Shown: positions 1-10,624 of the stretch, piece by piece | How positions within the stretch are numbered: the first letter of the stretch is position 1 | Layout: each line of letters opens with the position of its first letter | NCBI RefSeq assembly: GCF_905163445.1 | Contig: NC_053182.1 | Location: 18,249,501 to 18,313,500 of the forward strand | DNA: 64,000 bases | Direction: 5' to 3' | Source: Pararge aegeria | Lineage: Eukaryota; Arthropoda; Insecta; Lepidoptera; Nymphalidae | Position numbers and translations under genes: made by a program | Notes under the pieces: generated by a model | Seen by the model: the letters and a program-made list of their open reading frames with translations, nothing else | The model's database searches: none | Told to the model about the DNA's origin: nothing

Positions 1-427
1 AATAAACAAACAAGTCTCAGTAGCATAATGTAAAAATTTAATACGGTTAGGTACAAAAATAAAAACATTTAGATAACTCCGAACACCGTATAGCTACTCA
101 ATGAAACAACCAAGTAAGCATAATAATAAATTATTATAGAACTTGTCCGTCCGGTCGTGATGTTACACAACGGTGATATGTTGCATATCGATGACGTGAG
201 GCAATGGCGCGGACAGGATTTACGGTGGCAACTATACAAATAAAAGGTTTTCGGCGCTTGTATGTCTCAACGTATATATTTATACTTTATTATCAAAGAA
301 ATCTACGAAAAGGAAATCACAGTGAAATTAACTAAGTAGAAAAAATATTTATTTAGTATCAAAAGAAGTTATATGCTCATAAACAAGAAAACATGTGGAC
401 AAGGACATCTCTTTAAGTCATACTTAC
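1..427. other. No recognised feature
   Basis: AT-rich sequence without a convincing coding frame or a repeat shared with the rest of the window. It would be intron sequence if the microexon candidate just downstream (428-451, minus strand) is real. Confidence 0.5.
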
Positions 428-451
428 CAGGGGCCATAGGCAGTGGGAGAG
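428..451 (-). CDS. Candidate 24-nt microexon (minus strand)
   Basis: Read on the minus strand, a branch-point-like TAACTAAT is followed by a pyrimidine-rich stretch ending CCCTCTCCAG, then 24 bases, then a consensus donor GTAAGTATG. The 24 bases are a multiple of three and open in all three frames (for example the core SPTAYGP or LPLPMAP). The spacing from branch point to acceptor is right for an insect intron. If the exon at 4593-4734 precedes it in the same transcript, the phase-1 end of that exon would select the LPLPMAP reading. No gene could be recognised. The alternative is a chance pairing of splice-like motifs; a single microexon of this size cannot be proved from one genome. Confidence 0.35.
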
Positions 452-1659
452 CTGGAGAGGGCAGCAGATTAGTTACAACAATAATAACAAAAAAAACTTT
501 ATAAAATTCATTGAAGAACTGAGAAAATAGAAACAAGATTTTATATTTATTTAGTGATGCAGGTAGAGCAACGAAATATAGGAGTGAGCAAATGCCTCCG
601 ACTACGTTTTAAGCACTGTTAATATGATGATGATGAATATTTTTTTAGTTTTATTTTTAATTTTGATATACCCAGTGCAAATATCACGCCTATGGCGAAT
701 CTATTGACACAACGCACATCAAAATACATAAAGCAGTTTAGGCTCCAGGGTGTGCCAAAGAAATATAAATACACTCGAAAAACAGCCCTTCTTTCGCAGT
801 CGGGTAAAAAGTAGCAAGTGCTTAAAATGACTCCAGAAGACGACTTTTTTTAGTGCTTTTAATTACCGAATGTTGCTGTCTAGATGTATCTCAGTGTAAG
901 AAAAAACTACCAATTACTAAATATTTTTTCTTTGACCCAGAATTGGAAAGCAAAACCTGTAATTATCCTTAGTCGATTAATAGTTAGACCAAAGAAAAAC
1001 TCAAAAGTAATAACAATTAAATCAATAAATTTACAGTTATAGTTGTGTGTAAAACGTTAAAATAACCTTGAATTAAAAATCTTTTTTTTTTATTACATTA
1101 AGTATTAAGTATAATGTTTTGTAATGAAATATCTTTTCAATTAATTTACTATAATTAAAGCACAGTTTGTTTCTTAAAGGAATTTTCAAAAGAACTTAAG
1201 TCACTGTGAAATACATCCAATATACATTATGTTAATGCTACCACTCGGCACTGAGAAACATTTATAATATGCCCCGTCTGGTATTCCGCTAATTAATACA
1301 AGTCACTCGAATAAAGGAATAATATAAAAGCGAAAATGGCCGCGATATTTCTCACAAGTTATTACGAATTACAAATTAAGCCATACTTTTTACACGCTGC
1401 CGGCTGTCAGACATTGATAATGGCGAGAGAATCCACGATATAATGACCGTTAATCAGGGATGTAACACCTCTATACAGACAAAAATTGCTCCAAGGATTC
1501 AACCGGCTAATTTCAAAGCAGTAATTGCATCCTTTGCTACCTACAAAGTACGAGTGCTAACTGGAGAACTCATTATAAGATCCGATGATAAATCGTATAG
1601 AACTCCAGCCAGCGTGCTTCTATTATGCGTATCAATTGTGCTGTCTAATGAGTTTAGTT
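452..1659. other. No recognised feature
   Basis: AT-rich sequence with no repeat copy shared with the rest of the window. An open frame at 1443-1670 has no recognisable domain and no splice context, so it is not called. Confidence 0.5.
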
Positions 1660-2700
1660 ACTTATGGTAGTTGTAACTTATTTAACGAAGCCTCGGAGTT
1701 CAGACTTTAAATCAGCTTTATAGGAGTTGAATTTTATCGCCTTTACATTTTCTAACGTTGGTGAGCGACTATTTTCGAATGAAGCTTGGTATTATTTCTT
1801 GCGTTTTGCGATTTTATATATTTTTTTTTAATTGGTTACTTAACTTAGTTGTTATAACGAAGCACCGGAGTCCAGACTTTAAATTAGTTTACATTTTCTA
1901 ACTTTTGTGAGGTTTTATTTTCGAATAAAGCTTAGTATAATTTCTTGATATTTCGTCTCGGGTTTGCCTTTTTATTTAATAGTTTTTAATGAAATCTTTT
2001 TTAAATTCGTTACTCAAGTTAGTTGTTATATATAAAACGAAGCCTTGGAGTCTAAACTTTATATTTTTTACAGCTTTATTTTTTATATTTTCTAACATTG
2101 GTCAGCGATTTGTTACTTTTCGTCTCGGTAATGATTTCATTTGTTAATTTAATGAGTTGCTTCACGTAACCACGAAGTTTAAACTTAAATCAACTTTATG
2201 GGAGTTAAATTTTATCGTCTCCACATTCTCTAACGTTGGTATGTAGAGCAATTTCTTTTAACTGAAGCTTGGGATTATTTGTTGCCTTTCAACTCAGTTT
2301 GTATTTTTTTATGAACTTGGGCTGTCTAAGTTAAGTAAGTTTTGTTACTTAACTTATTTAAACTTATTTTCCTTAAGTTCAGTCTTAAATCGGCTTTATA
2401 ATAGCAAAGTGAAAACTTTCTTTATACACAAAGACCTGCAGAAGGCACTTTTTATGCATACATACATATATATTTTTTTCTATTGCAGTGACATGTTGTT
2501 ATTATTAAAATCTTTAACTGAAACTAGCCTACAATTTGTCTATTTTAAATTTTGTTCAACATTGATAAGAAGAGTGATGACTGATGGTCGGGATTATATT
2601 TTGTTGCTATGCAACTCGGTTTTTCTGGTGCTGACCTATTCGTATCGATACTTTTGTTTGTTAAAAGTTATTTCACAAAGCCCCACTCGTTAAGCCATCG
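1660..2700. repeat. Degenerate tandem array, unit about 135-200 bp
   Basis: A recurring block starts with an ACGAAGCnnnGGAGT-type motif, continues as CAGACTTTAAATCAGCTTTAT, GGAGTTGAATTTTATCG and CATTTTCTAACGTTGGTGAG, and ends near GAAGCTTGGTATTATTT. The opening motif recurs near 1686, 1858, 2038, 2173, 2372 and weakly 2675, so spacing is roughly 172, 180, 135, 199 and 303 bases. The units are diverged and gapped. It looks like an old local satellite or a tandemly duplicated transposon segment. No copies were noticed elsewhere in the window. Confidence 0.6.
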
Positions 2701-2724
2701 GTCTCGCTTATTATCATTTTTGAC

Positions 2725-3000
2725 GACCTCCCTGGCGCAGCGGTGTGCGGTGGTTTAGGGGGGCGGTCCCTGGTTCGATTTCCGGCGGGGCAATTTAAGA
2801 ATTTATAATTTCTGAATTATATCTGGACTGGTCTGGTGTTAGGCTTTGGCCTGGCTACTTGTCACCCTATCGACAAAGACGTTGCATTAAAGCGATTCAG
2901 CGTTCCGATACGATGTGGCGTGGAAACCGATTAGGGGTTAGAGTTTAATATGACTGCCACACACCCTAAAGGCTAGCCCGTTAACATCTCAGACTGAATA
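2725..3000 (+). mobile_element. tRNA-derived SINE, family C
   Basis: The 5' part has a tRNA-like head, GACCTCCCTGGCGCAGCGG with a B-box-like GGTTCGATTTCC. The body carries GGCTACTTGTCACCCTATCG, GACAAAGACG and AACCGATTAGGGGT. The same body recurs at 6092, 15600, 25965, 35530, 40215, 50595, 56535, 60950 and 63718, in both orientations. This copy loses the usual A-rich 3' end after the AGACTG motif. Confidence 0.7.
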
Positions 3001-3694
3001 AGCACTATCAGTAAAGCGGAACCACACTGCACTTATCACAGAACAAATCGAAGAGTACTGTACAAATCACTAAATAACGTTCCAGAGCAATCGCGTATAA
3101 ATAATGGAAAATCAAAAACAAAAGGAAAACGTAAAAACAGGAGGCCTGAATTAGATAGACTCAAACATAAATACATATCAGAGGGACCACTGAATACATT
3201 ATGATGCATGCGCGAGATATCAAGCAAAAACACGACCAAGACGTACATTTTCATAGCGCTGACATAGATTAAAAACAAAGATACACAGCTCCATAGAAAA
3301 ATTTTAGTTCTGAATGTGTACAAGTTTTCATAGTGATAATACCTTTTGGATCAATGAGTATACTAAATTTGTTTGCAAGAACTGCCACATTCACATCAAC
3401 ATTATTTTCTTAAGTTATAACGTTATCACTTAGTGGATATTTTATCGCACAGTTACAGTGTAGAAACGGGCGTACCTACTATAAATCCGCGTTTCAAGAT
3501 GTTTACAATTTTTTGGAATGGCGAGGATTTCATTTAAAAAAAAATATTATTCGAAACAAAAGGTACTAAATAGTATAAAAAGTAGGTACCTACTACATCA
3601 AAACTTTACTGTGGTGACTTTTACATATGAATCCCATATTATATCGTAATGATCTATGTATCACTAAAACTACTGGCTGATACGGTGAAGTGTT
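3001..3694. other. No recognised feature
   Basis: No supported gene or repeat. A minus-strand open frame at 3036-3323 has no domain, splice or codon-bias support. Confidence 0.45.
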
Positions 3695-3966
3695 GAAGCG
3701 GTGATAGCCCAGTAGTTTTAAGAACTCGGCTTCACTGTCCTTTACTTCACTGGGCCTAGTTCAAATCCCATTATGCACCTCTAACTTTTCCAAGTTATGT
3801 GCATTTTAGGTAATAATGCCTGAGAGTTCTGCACAATGTTCTCAAAGCGTGTGAAGTCCACCGATCCACACTGGAGCAGCTTGGTGGGCTACGGCCTAAG
3901 CCCTTCTCATTTTGGTAGACCCGTGCCCTGTAGTGGGCTGGTAATGGGTTGAGATGATGATGATGA
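3695..3966 (+). mobile_element. tRNA-derived SINE, family A
   Basis: Starts GAAGCGGTGATAGCCCAGTA (tRNA A-box-like) and carries the family body: ACCTCTAACTTTTC, GCCTGAGAGTTCTGC, GTGAAGTCCACCGATCC, CTACGGCCTAAGCCC and CGTGCCCTGTAGTGGG. It ends in GATGATGATGATG. This copy lacks the segment with ATCGTGAGGAAACCTGCATG found in others. This is the most abundant repeat in the window. Confidence 0.8.
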
Positions 3967-4592
3967 AGGCCATTTAAAAAAAAAAAGCAAGCAAAACTTT
4001 CACTGTGTTTCATTTGGGTATTTTGGCCAAGGGTAACCAAAAAACATAATATTGGATCGGTCTTTAATAAAGTTGTCAACATTGGTGATATTATTAAATA
4101 TACCCGTGTACCCATCATCTTTTCCCACCAGTGGGTTCAAGGGAAATTTGCATTTACCCTTACACTGTAAGACAGTGTGGGGTAGAAATTAAATGTAAAA
4201 ATATTTCGATACCCTTCATTACTGTAAAAATTTATTGTAATGTTTATGGTTTGGGGTTAACATCTTGGATTTTCCAAAATTTGTATATCAATGTGCGCAA
4301 GGTTAAAACAAACACATTTGAAATTATAATTTGAACTCATAAACCGTGGACGTAAACCATTGTTATCGCTTATGCCATCGTTATTTTTTTTTATTATCTT
4401 TACGCATAAATACTTAATTGCGAATTTACGGAGAAGCCCGATAGTAAAACAGTAGTATAATGAAGTATACATTTAATTTGATTATGGTGAAATTGAAATA
4501 ACTCGTGAGTGTGATTGTAAGAGATGAAAATCAGAAATGAGAAGATCCTTTGATTAACCAGAATAACAGATGAAGCTCAATGGGATACTTAC

Positions 4593-4734
4593 GTGAAGTG
4601 GCGACGGGATGGGCACTTATTTCCGTCGACCGTGTGGCATCGTTAGGTTCTGCATCGTTACATAGTTGATATTTCAAGTAGGCGTACGGATGTTCTGCTT
4701 CCTCAAACTTGATTCCAATACTTAGCACAGAGAT
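4593..4734 (-). CDS. Candidate internal exon of an unidentified host gene
   Basis: On the minus strand an open frame of 47 codons ends at a full-consensus donor, CAC followed by GTAAGTATCCC. The peptide is varied and charged (segments such as KFEEAEHPYAYLKYQL and NDATRSTEISAHPVATS) and unlike the low-complexity frames of the surrounding AT-rich DNA. With the nearest in-frame acceptor, TAATTAG, the exon is 142 bp (phase 0 in, phase 1 out). That acceptor has a poor pyrimidine tract. A stronger acceptor, TTTATTTTAATTTAG, lies about 39 bp further upstream, but an exon starting there would meet stops in all frames. No methionine occurs in the frame, so it would be internal. No family was recognised. 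It could instead be a relic of a transposon coding region. Confidence 0.35.
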
Positions 4735-4989
4735 CTAATTACGGCTTATGGCTTTTCTTCGCCTCGTCCAAAGCCTAAATTAAAATAAAGCAATAAATGC
4801 GCTTCAGACTGTGTACTTAAAATATCAACACGCAATCTGATACTTGCAATAAACACTTTGCAATAACATTTTTACTTTCAGACTTCAATACTCATACCGT
4901 AGAAATGATAAATTGTTGAATCTTATACTACGATTAAGTATTTTTAGATTTAAAAAAGAATTAAAAATAGAGTATGAATTAAATCTCGA

Positions 4990-5188
4990 TGCTTTAATAT
5001 TACTTGCTATAACGGTAAAGGAAACATCGTGAGGAAACCTGCATGCCTGAGAGCTCTCCATAATGTTCTCAAAGGTGTGTGGAGCCCGCACTGGGCTAAC
5101 GTGTTGAACTACGCCATTAACCCCTTCTCGTTGTGGGAGGGGACCCATGCCCTGTAGTGGCCCGGTAATGAGTTGATATGATGATAAT
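4990..5188 (+). mobile_element. SINE A, 5'-truncated
   Basis: Begins within the body at a degenerate TTTAATATTACTTGC and continues through ACATCGTGAGGAAACCTGC, CTCCATAATGTTCTCAAAGG and GGGCTAACGTGTTGAACTAC to a GATATGATGATAAT tail. The tRNA-like head is missing. Confidence 0.75.
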
Positions 5189-5711
5189 ATCAAGGCCTTC
5201 TAACCATTTTACTAATCGTAAGATTAGGTAATAACTATAGCATTTTGCACAATTATTGCACATAGATGACATACATTTTAACTATCCACATAACAGAAGA
5301 AACGTTGATATAATATTATTCTTTATTATTACGCGCTAATCATACCCGTATTTTATTTATACTTGCATTTATCAACTTCACGCAACTGAAAAAAAAAACA
5401 AAGCGAGTACACAACGACGTTGGTCGCATGTCTAATTAATAATTTATTTATACATTTTAATCACAGCTTTGTTTAATTACTTTTTACTGATTTATAATGA
5501 TATCTTTTTGCGGTAGACCTGTAATTGTCATGTGCAGTAAAATTAATTAAATAATGGCGGTCGACAAACATCGTATGTTTTGATCGTCGTCGTTGTCGGC
5601 ATCATTTAATTTAGTTTACTGATATCTCTTTTTAAGTGGTAGGTACTTGGAATAAATTTATTCTCATAATTAATATAGGTAACTTAGTGCTATAAAGAAG
5701 TGGAATAGTAT
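5189..5711. other. No recognised feature
   Basis: AT-rich DNA with no frame or repeat I can support. Confidence 0.45.
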
Positions 5712-5737
5712 ATAATAATAATAATAATAATAATAAC
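5712..5737. repeat. AAT/ATA trinucleotide microsatellite
   Basis: About eight ATA/AAT units directly abut the LINE fragment downstream. The run could be the remains of a tail or a slippage tract at an old insertion point. Confidence 0.85.
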
Positions 5738-5749
5738 GACCCGGCGTAA

Positions 5750-5935
5750 GTTCTTGAAAATAACAGTGCATTGCTCTACTGGGATCGAACGATTATCACT
5801 GACAGGTATATTACAGCTAATAGACCTGATATAGTGCTATTTGATCGATCAGTGCGCCGTGCAATAATTGTTGGCATTACTATTCCATATGACGATAATC
5901 TGGTGAAAGCTGAAAAGGAAAAAGTATCTAAACAG
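5750..5935 (+). pseudogene. LINE restriction-like endonuclease fragment
   Basis: The frame reads LENNSALLYWDRTII, then TANRPDIVLFDRSV, then GITIPYDDNLVKAEKEK before similarity ends. The pattern W-D-R-x-I-I-T-D, RPDIV, (D)ITIP and NLVKAEKEK matches, from memory, the domain after the reverse transcriptase in restriction-like-endonuclease LINEs of the R4/Dong/NeSL type, a PD-(D/E)XK nuclease that nicks target DNA. A TAA at 5747 closes the frame upstream, and downstream the frame runs into unrelated sequence and a poly-A stretch near 6010. The acidic residue I expect before ITIP is a glycine here, so it would be inactive. It is a short, dead fragment without the reverse transcriptase part. Confidence 0.55.
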
Positions 5936-6091
5936 TACAGTGTATTTCCAGTAATTTGGCATGCAATGTTACACAATAGTTACATACGCCCAATTAATTG
6001 ATGTCAAAAGAAAAAAAAAAAAAATAACACTTATTTAGTTTAATGAACTGTCACATTAATTAATAGCGATTAAAATATTATTATGAAAGAT

Positions 6092-6198
6092 TGTAGTGGG
6101 CTAACCTGTAAGGGGTATATTAAACTCAGAACCCTAATCGGCATCTACGTAGCATCGTAGTGGAGGTACGACTTAGTCAATAGGGAACTAGCCATGAC
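6092..6198 (-). mobile_element. SINE C fragment
   Basis: Reverse copy of the family C body: GGGCTAACCTGTAAGGGG, ACCCTAATCGG and GGGAACTAGCCA, with substitutions. Both ends are missing. Confidence 0.55.
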
Positions 6199-6240
6199 CA
6201 AAGAAAACACAAGAAAATTCAAAACTTATCAATTCCTAAT

Positions 6241-6285
6241 TTTTTTTCGCCGTGACGAAGACGTGACGTTTCACGGCGAAAAAAA
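6241..6285. repeat. Perfect 15-bp inverted repeat
   Basis: Arms 6241-6255 and 6271-6285 are exact reverse complements (T-run followed by CGCCGTGA, and TCACGGCG followed by an A-run), separated by 15 bases that contain two further CGTGACG motifs. No element boundary or target duplication was found. Confidence 0.8.
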
Positions 6286-7701
6286 TTCGTAGAAATCAGG
6301 ACCTCTAACTTATAAGACCACGGCACTCAAAAATTTGGTTTGTTTGAATCCCGCGGGAACCGTTAGTTTTCAGGGTATATATATTATCCTTTATTCGTCT
6401 CCAGAATGAATGCTATCTTCATGCAAAACGTTCCTAAGATCTGTTTAGCTGTGCATAATATGATGTAATAACAGCATATTTTTTTTTTAATTTCCCTAGA
6501 ATGCATGTTGCTTATCCGCGATAAAAAAATATCCATTATCCATTTCAGGATCAAAGCAATATATTGTAAAACCAATAATAAACATAGAGACTAGCTTTCG
6601 CATTTATAAAAAATGTAAAATCTAAAAAATAAATGACTAAAAATAAATTTAATCAACTTTACCTTAAGAATCCGGCTCGAAGGACTGGATTCCGAAATTT
6701 ATCAAAAAACGGAGACCTTAGAAATAATTGCAGATAAACACTTATCGCTCCCGTTTATGGCGTATAACTATTTAATAAATATTTAACTTGCAAAATAAAT
6801 ACGTCCACTTAATACTCTGTCATCAAACGAGATGCTTTCATATTATTAACACTTCAATAAAAACTCCGTGGACGTAAATGTGCACAGCATTACTAAAGCT
6901 GGAGACATACTTATTACAGGCTACACGATCATTTCTAATATGAATGTCCAACTGGAGAGAGACTGAAGAAACTCACTTGCTAATTCAATGAGTTTCGAAG
7001 CATACTATTTTGCTACATTAAATCTGTTCTAAAATTTATAACGCATTAACAAAAATCTGAACAGTATTTGAACCTACATTTCTTCAGCAGTCATACCCTG
7101 AGTGTTCTGCCAAATAAGTCTTAATCGAGCGATGATGAAATTACTTAAAGCCATTTGTGAGTCATATACTAGCAATCACTAGGAAAACACTAGTATAAAA
7201 CTATGGATAATATATATTTCATTCAACCACAGTCACACACACACACAGTCTTATTATTATTGCTCCAAATTCGTTTAGAATTTGATGAATTGTTAGACAG
7301 AGAACAGGCGTGTCATAAGTGTGCCAGGGTCTTCACAACACAAGCAACTCTTTAATAAAAACTCTTTGAACATAAATGTGTACAGTTTAAGCTTTATTTA
7401 TTTGACGTTCGACCGGTTACTAGTAGCTTGGTGGGACCGCGCAATTGGCTGAAATGCACCTGTACGATTAAGACGAAGACAAATCGAATTAATCATGCGC
7501 ATCTCTGAAGTTGGCGTGACCAAAAACAATTTTTTGCTGCAGGATGTTAGCAGAATATGTCCTCAGTTTTTTCGTATCAAGCGACATACAAAATGGAAGT
7601 TATTAGTTCGAAAATATTGACTTATTTATATATCACCGTCAATAATGAATTAAGATTTTTGCTTTGAAAGGATTACCGATCTAGTTAGTTGAAACCGATC
7701 T
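6286..7701. other. No gene; possible weak Helitron-like fragment
   Basis: A short piece near 6345-6400 (CCCGCGGGAACCGTTAG) resembles the interior of the Lep1-like elements seen elsewhere. The rest holds nothing I can support. Confidence 0.4.
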
Positions 7702-7977
7702 AGTTATGTCCATAAAAATATATCAAAATTTAAAAAGAAAATTCACTGTAACAATATTAATATTAGAAGCAAAAATAAACTCGTTGTGCAGTTTACTAGG
7801 CTACACATAATTGCAAATTCATTCAAGGGCAATTGTATATTATTTTATAACAAATTACCAAATGAAATCTTTGAGTTGTCTCTCAATAAGTTCAAAGTTT
7901 ATATAAAACGTAAGTTTACAGAAAAATCCTATTATAACATTAAGGATTATTTAAACGATAAAAAAGCTTGGGTGTGA
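7702..7977 (+). pseudogene. C-terminal LINE ORF2 (reverse transcriptase) fragment
   Basis: The frame reads NKLVVQFTRLHIIANSFKG, then FYNKLPNEIFELSLNKFK, then YYNIKDYLNDKKAWV and a stop. The pattern R-L-H...SFKGN...FYNKLP...LSLxKFK...YYxIKDYxND is the far C-terminus of CR1/Jockey-type LINE ORF2 proteins, past the reverse transcriptase core. The same peptide recurs at 58780-58971 (FYNKLPVNILEMSLKKFK, YYSIKDYVNDRNAWV), which supports a real former protein. None of the catalytic motifs are present, so the fragment is non-functional. It is continuous with the 3' untranslated repeat downstream. Confidence 0.7.
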
Positions 7978-8232
7978 ATTGCTCTAGCTTCATAGCTTAA
8001 TTTAAATTTACTGGAAGATGGTGATAGCAAAAAAATAAATTTACCCGGCTAAGTTTGTTGTGGGCTCTTCTTAGACCAGGGCGCGTTTGGAACCCTCGTA
8101 GCTTTAGATTTAAGTTGGCGACCGAAGTTATCACCATCCCGTTACAATTATGTAAACAATTATGTATGAACGCTTCATAAGTGCCTGTGATAGGCCTACA
8201 TGAATAAAGAAATTTTGAATTTGAATTTGAAT
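7702..8232 (+). mobile_element. CR1/Jockey-type LINE 3' end, TTGAATTTGA-tail subtype
   Basis: This is the C-terminus of a LINE ORF2 plus its 3' untranslated region. The tail carries GTGATAGGCCTACATGAATA and ends in TTGAATTTGAATTTGAATTTG, a short tandem terminus of the kind seen in CR1-like LINEs. Related 3' ends are at 16270 (+), 19293 (-), 23366/25424 (-), 41118 (+) and 58765 (+). No clear target duplication was found by eye. Confidence 0.75.
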
Positions 8233-9599
8233 TTGAAAGATAAGGAAGTTTATGGTACGCTGAACATAGAACCAGAAGAGCAAATATGAAGACCGTCGGA
8301 GGAAAATTCTAAAGCACTAACAACATATCGCCAGTGCTAATGTTATTGATACGTGATACCTTAGACGATGCACCGCTTTGAATTATCGCTGTTCCCATCC
8401 ATAAGACTGAAATGGATTAGATTGTACTGAGTAAGTACAAGATGTGTTCCTTATCTAGCACTGGCTGATTGATTATCCACTTTATGCATGGGATTTGCAG
8501 CAAAAATTATATTGCATTCATTTTATAAACTAAACTAGGATTCTATACCAAGTCTTTCTTATTATCAGCTGGTAATACACCGATACACTACGCAAATCTA
8601 AGGAAGACTCTTATCTTACTGCTTTGTTCTGAGTGCTTTATTACACTAATGTCACAGTAATTTCGTTAAGTGGGTAAATAAAAAAACTTTTGATAACTAA
8701 AACTAATATGTGCCTGAAATTTTAACGAATGTGCTTATAATTCTTATTGAATTGATAAATAGTTTTCAAGACATATTTAATATTATATTTGATTCACAGC
8801 CAATGTTGACGGCAATGTGCCGGTGGGTATTTCTATATAAATACGAGAGCATTTTCTATAAACCACAGTCTTGTATTAGACTCAAACGATGCAAAGATAC
8901 CTATAGGTATTTTAGTTGTTATTACTTATTAAGGAAATATTGCGCCTTACCTTTATTTACTTAAATTTTGTGTTTGTTTTTTATTCTATCTATTATTTTC
9001 GCGCAGTTATGATTTTCTATTTTGATACTTTTACTGGTTTTTCTTTATGCTAATGATTAGTTTGCTTTAAATGCTACTTATTGATAACGGGACACTGTTT
9101 TTCGTGAATGCCACTAACTGATTCATTATATATTGGTTATGAAAGGATTTGAAACAAAAGTTACATTTAACACGTGATGTTAGGTATTTTCTAAAATAGT
9201 ATTTATACCACTTTAAGAGTTTTGCCAACTTACAATTTAATATATAATCTAAACACAATTCTTCTCGAAGTTTCGTTTCGTTCGTTACTTATTAATTTAT
9301 TGGTATTTGGTTTTGTCTTTTCTTTTTCTGTTTCTCGCAACCTTATTGTCATGAGTTTCAATTTTCTTGTAACCCTTAGGAACCCGGTGTTTTTTCCGGT
9401 AAAAGTATCCTATACCAGTCTTCAGGATGCAATTGTTTTCAAACTTTTGCAATTCATAATGTTGCAAAGCCATATATCTTTATTTTTTCAAATTCTCAGT
9501 AAAACTACCTGGTTGTTTTTCCAAGATAAAAACTGTGCTATATCTGTGATACGTGTGTTGTGTGTATGAAAAACGGCTTCCTACATAACGCACTTTATT
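8233..9599. other. No recognised feature
   Basis: AT-rich sequence. Open frames at 8710-8964 and 9222-9569 are hydrophobic, T-rich translations with no motif, splice sites or copies; they are not called as genes. Confidence 0.5.
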
Positions 9600-9772
9600 G
9601 CAAATGATGGTATTGGATAGAACAGGCGTTCCTTAAAATTGTTCATCACAACAACGTTGTACGTTGTTTTGATGTTAACCAAATTATTGTAAAGTCAACA
9701 TATCCTAAGAATGCTCCGGTTTCGGAGCGAAACGTGCGTATCTTAACAAGTATTCATTGTAAAGTCAACATT
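9600..9772 (+). repeat. Interspersed repeat, family D (partial)
   Basis: Contains GGATAGAACAGGCGTTCC and the hairpin motif GCTCCGGTTTCGGAGC followed by GAAACGTGCGT. Both recur at 62785-63150, and the hairpin motif again at 10045. Unclassified; the short hairpin near one end could be structural. Confidence 0.6.
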
Positions 9773-10044
9773 AAAAAATTAAAAAATCTAAATTCATTTA
9801 TTTCAAGTAGGCCTAATTTATAAGCCCTTTTGAAACGTCAAGTCAGTCTGTTTGTTGTGACTCTACCACGAGTTTGGAAGGCAGATTCCACTGAGAAGAG
9901 CCGGCAAGAAACTCAGCAGATTGCTCTTTTCCAACATTATTTTATAGTTTAACAATCTTAAGAATTTTTTGTTTTGTGAGAGATGAGAGCGAAGTGGCCT
10001 GCTTCGAAGCAGCCTTGTCGTTAAGGAATTCGTCAATCGTCATG
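9773..10044 (-). repeat. LINE/SINE 3' end repeat, family F
   Basis: Reverse copy of a repeat ending in GCCTACTTGAAATAAATGAA. The body includes GAAACGTCAAGTCAGTCTG, GAGAAGAGCCGGCAAGAAAC, TCAGCAGATTG and GAGAGATGAGAGCG. Copies are at 14665, 42940, 45676 and 46100. It lies between two family D segments and so looks nested. The AATAAA motif suggests the 3' end of a retroelement. Confidence 0.65.
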
Positions 10045-10220
10045 ACATCAACATTTCCTGAGGATGCTCCGGTTTCGAAGCGAAACAAGCGTGGAAGGTT
10101 CATTGCCGAAGATCTGTTTGGTGTGGAGTATAAGGATTGAAGAAATTATAAATTACACCATACAGATTCTCCTGCTTTTCGCGGACTATAGCATATTAAG
10201 CTTAATTTTCATAATGCAAA
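10045..10220 (+). repeat. Interspersed repeat, family D
   Basis: About 150 bases here closely match 62985-63150: GAGGATGCTCCGGTTTCG, AAGATCTGTTTGGTGTGG, GAAGAAATTATAAATTACAC and TAAGCTTAAT. The two copies also translate similarly in one frame, but that follows from DNA similarity and is not by itself evidence for a protein. Confidence 0.7.
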
Positions 10221-10624
10221 TGACGGTATTTCTTCTGGATGCGAACTATTTATTAGTAACTATAAACAAAGAAACAGACAGTCTTATAACTTTCGCATTT
10301 ATATCATTAGTGGATATGTATAAAAAAATTTCATACAAGTAAAAAAGATATCGTACAGAGAAATAATACAGATGTATGATACATCGTGGGGCGAACCGAA
10401 CCTGTATCGTGGGAATCTGAAAAGTTCGATAATTACTATAACGCGCGTTCATAAAAACGTTGCTCAACAACCTCTTGAAAACTTTAAAGCGGAATATGTT
10501 GAAATTAATTTGATTGAAGAAGTGAATACGTTTTTTCTCTCACGTATATCGCTCTTGTTGTTGTATCTATTATCAGCATTATACGGCTCTTATAGAGCAT
10601 TAATTAACTTATTGTTAACTCTTT
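10221..10624. other. No recognised feature
   Basis: No supported gene or repeat. An open frame at 10372-10710 runs across the SINE head downstream and has no domain. Confidence 0.45.

Noticed and set aside
8710..9569. Two AT-rich open frames on the plus strand
   Set aside because: Hydrophobic, T-rich translations of the kind expected by chance in AT-rich DNA.
10064..10342. Frame similar to that at 62976-63182 (shared LPKICLVW and EEIINYTIQI)
   Set aside because: The similarity follows from family D DNA repeats; the frames diverge outside the repeat and show no known domain, so a conserved protein is not supported.
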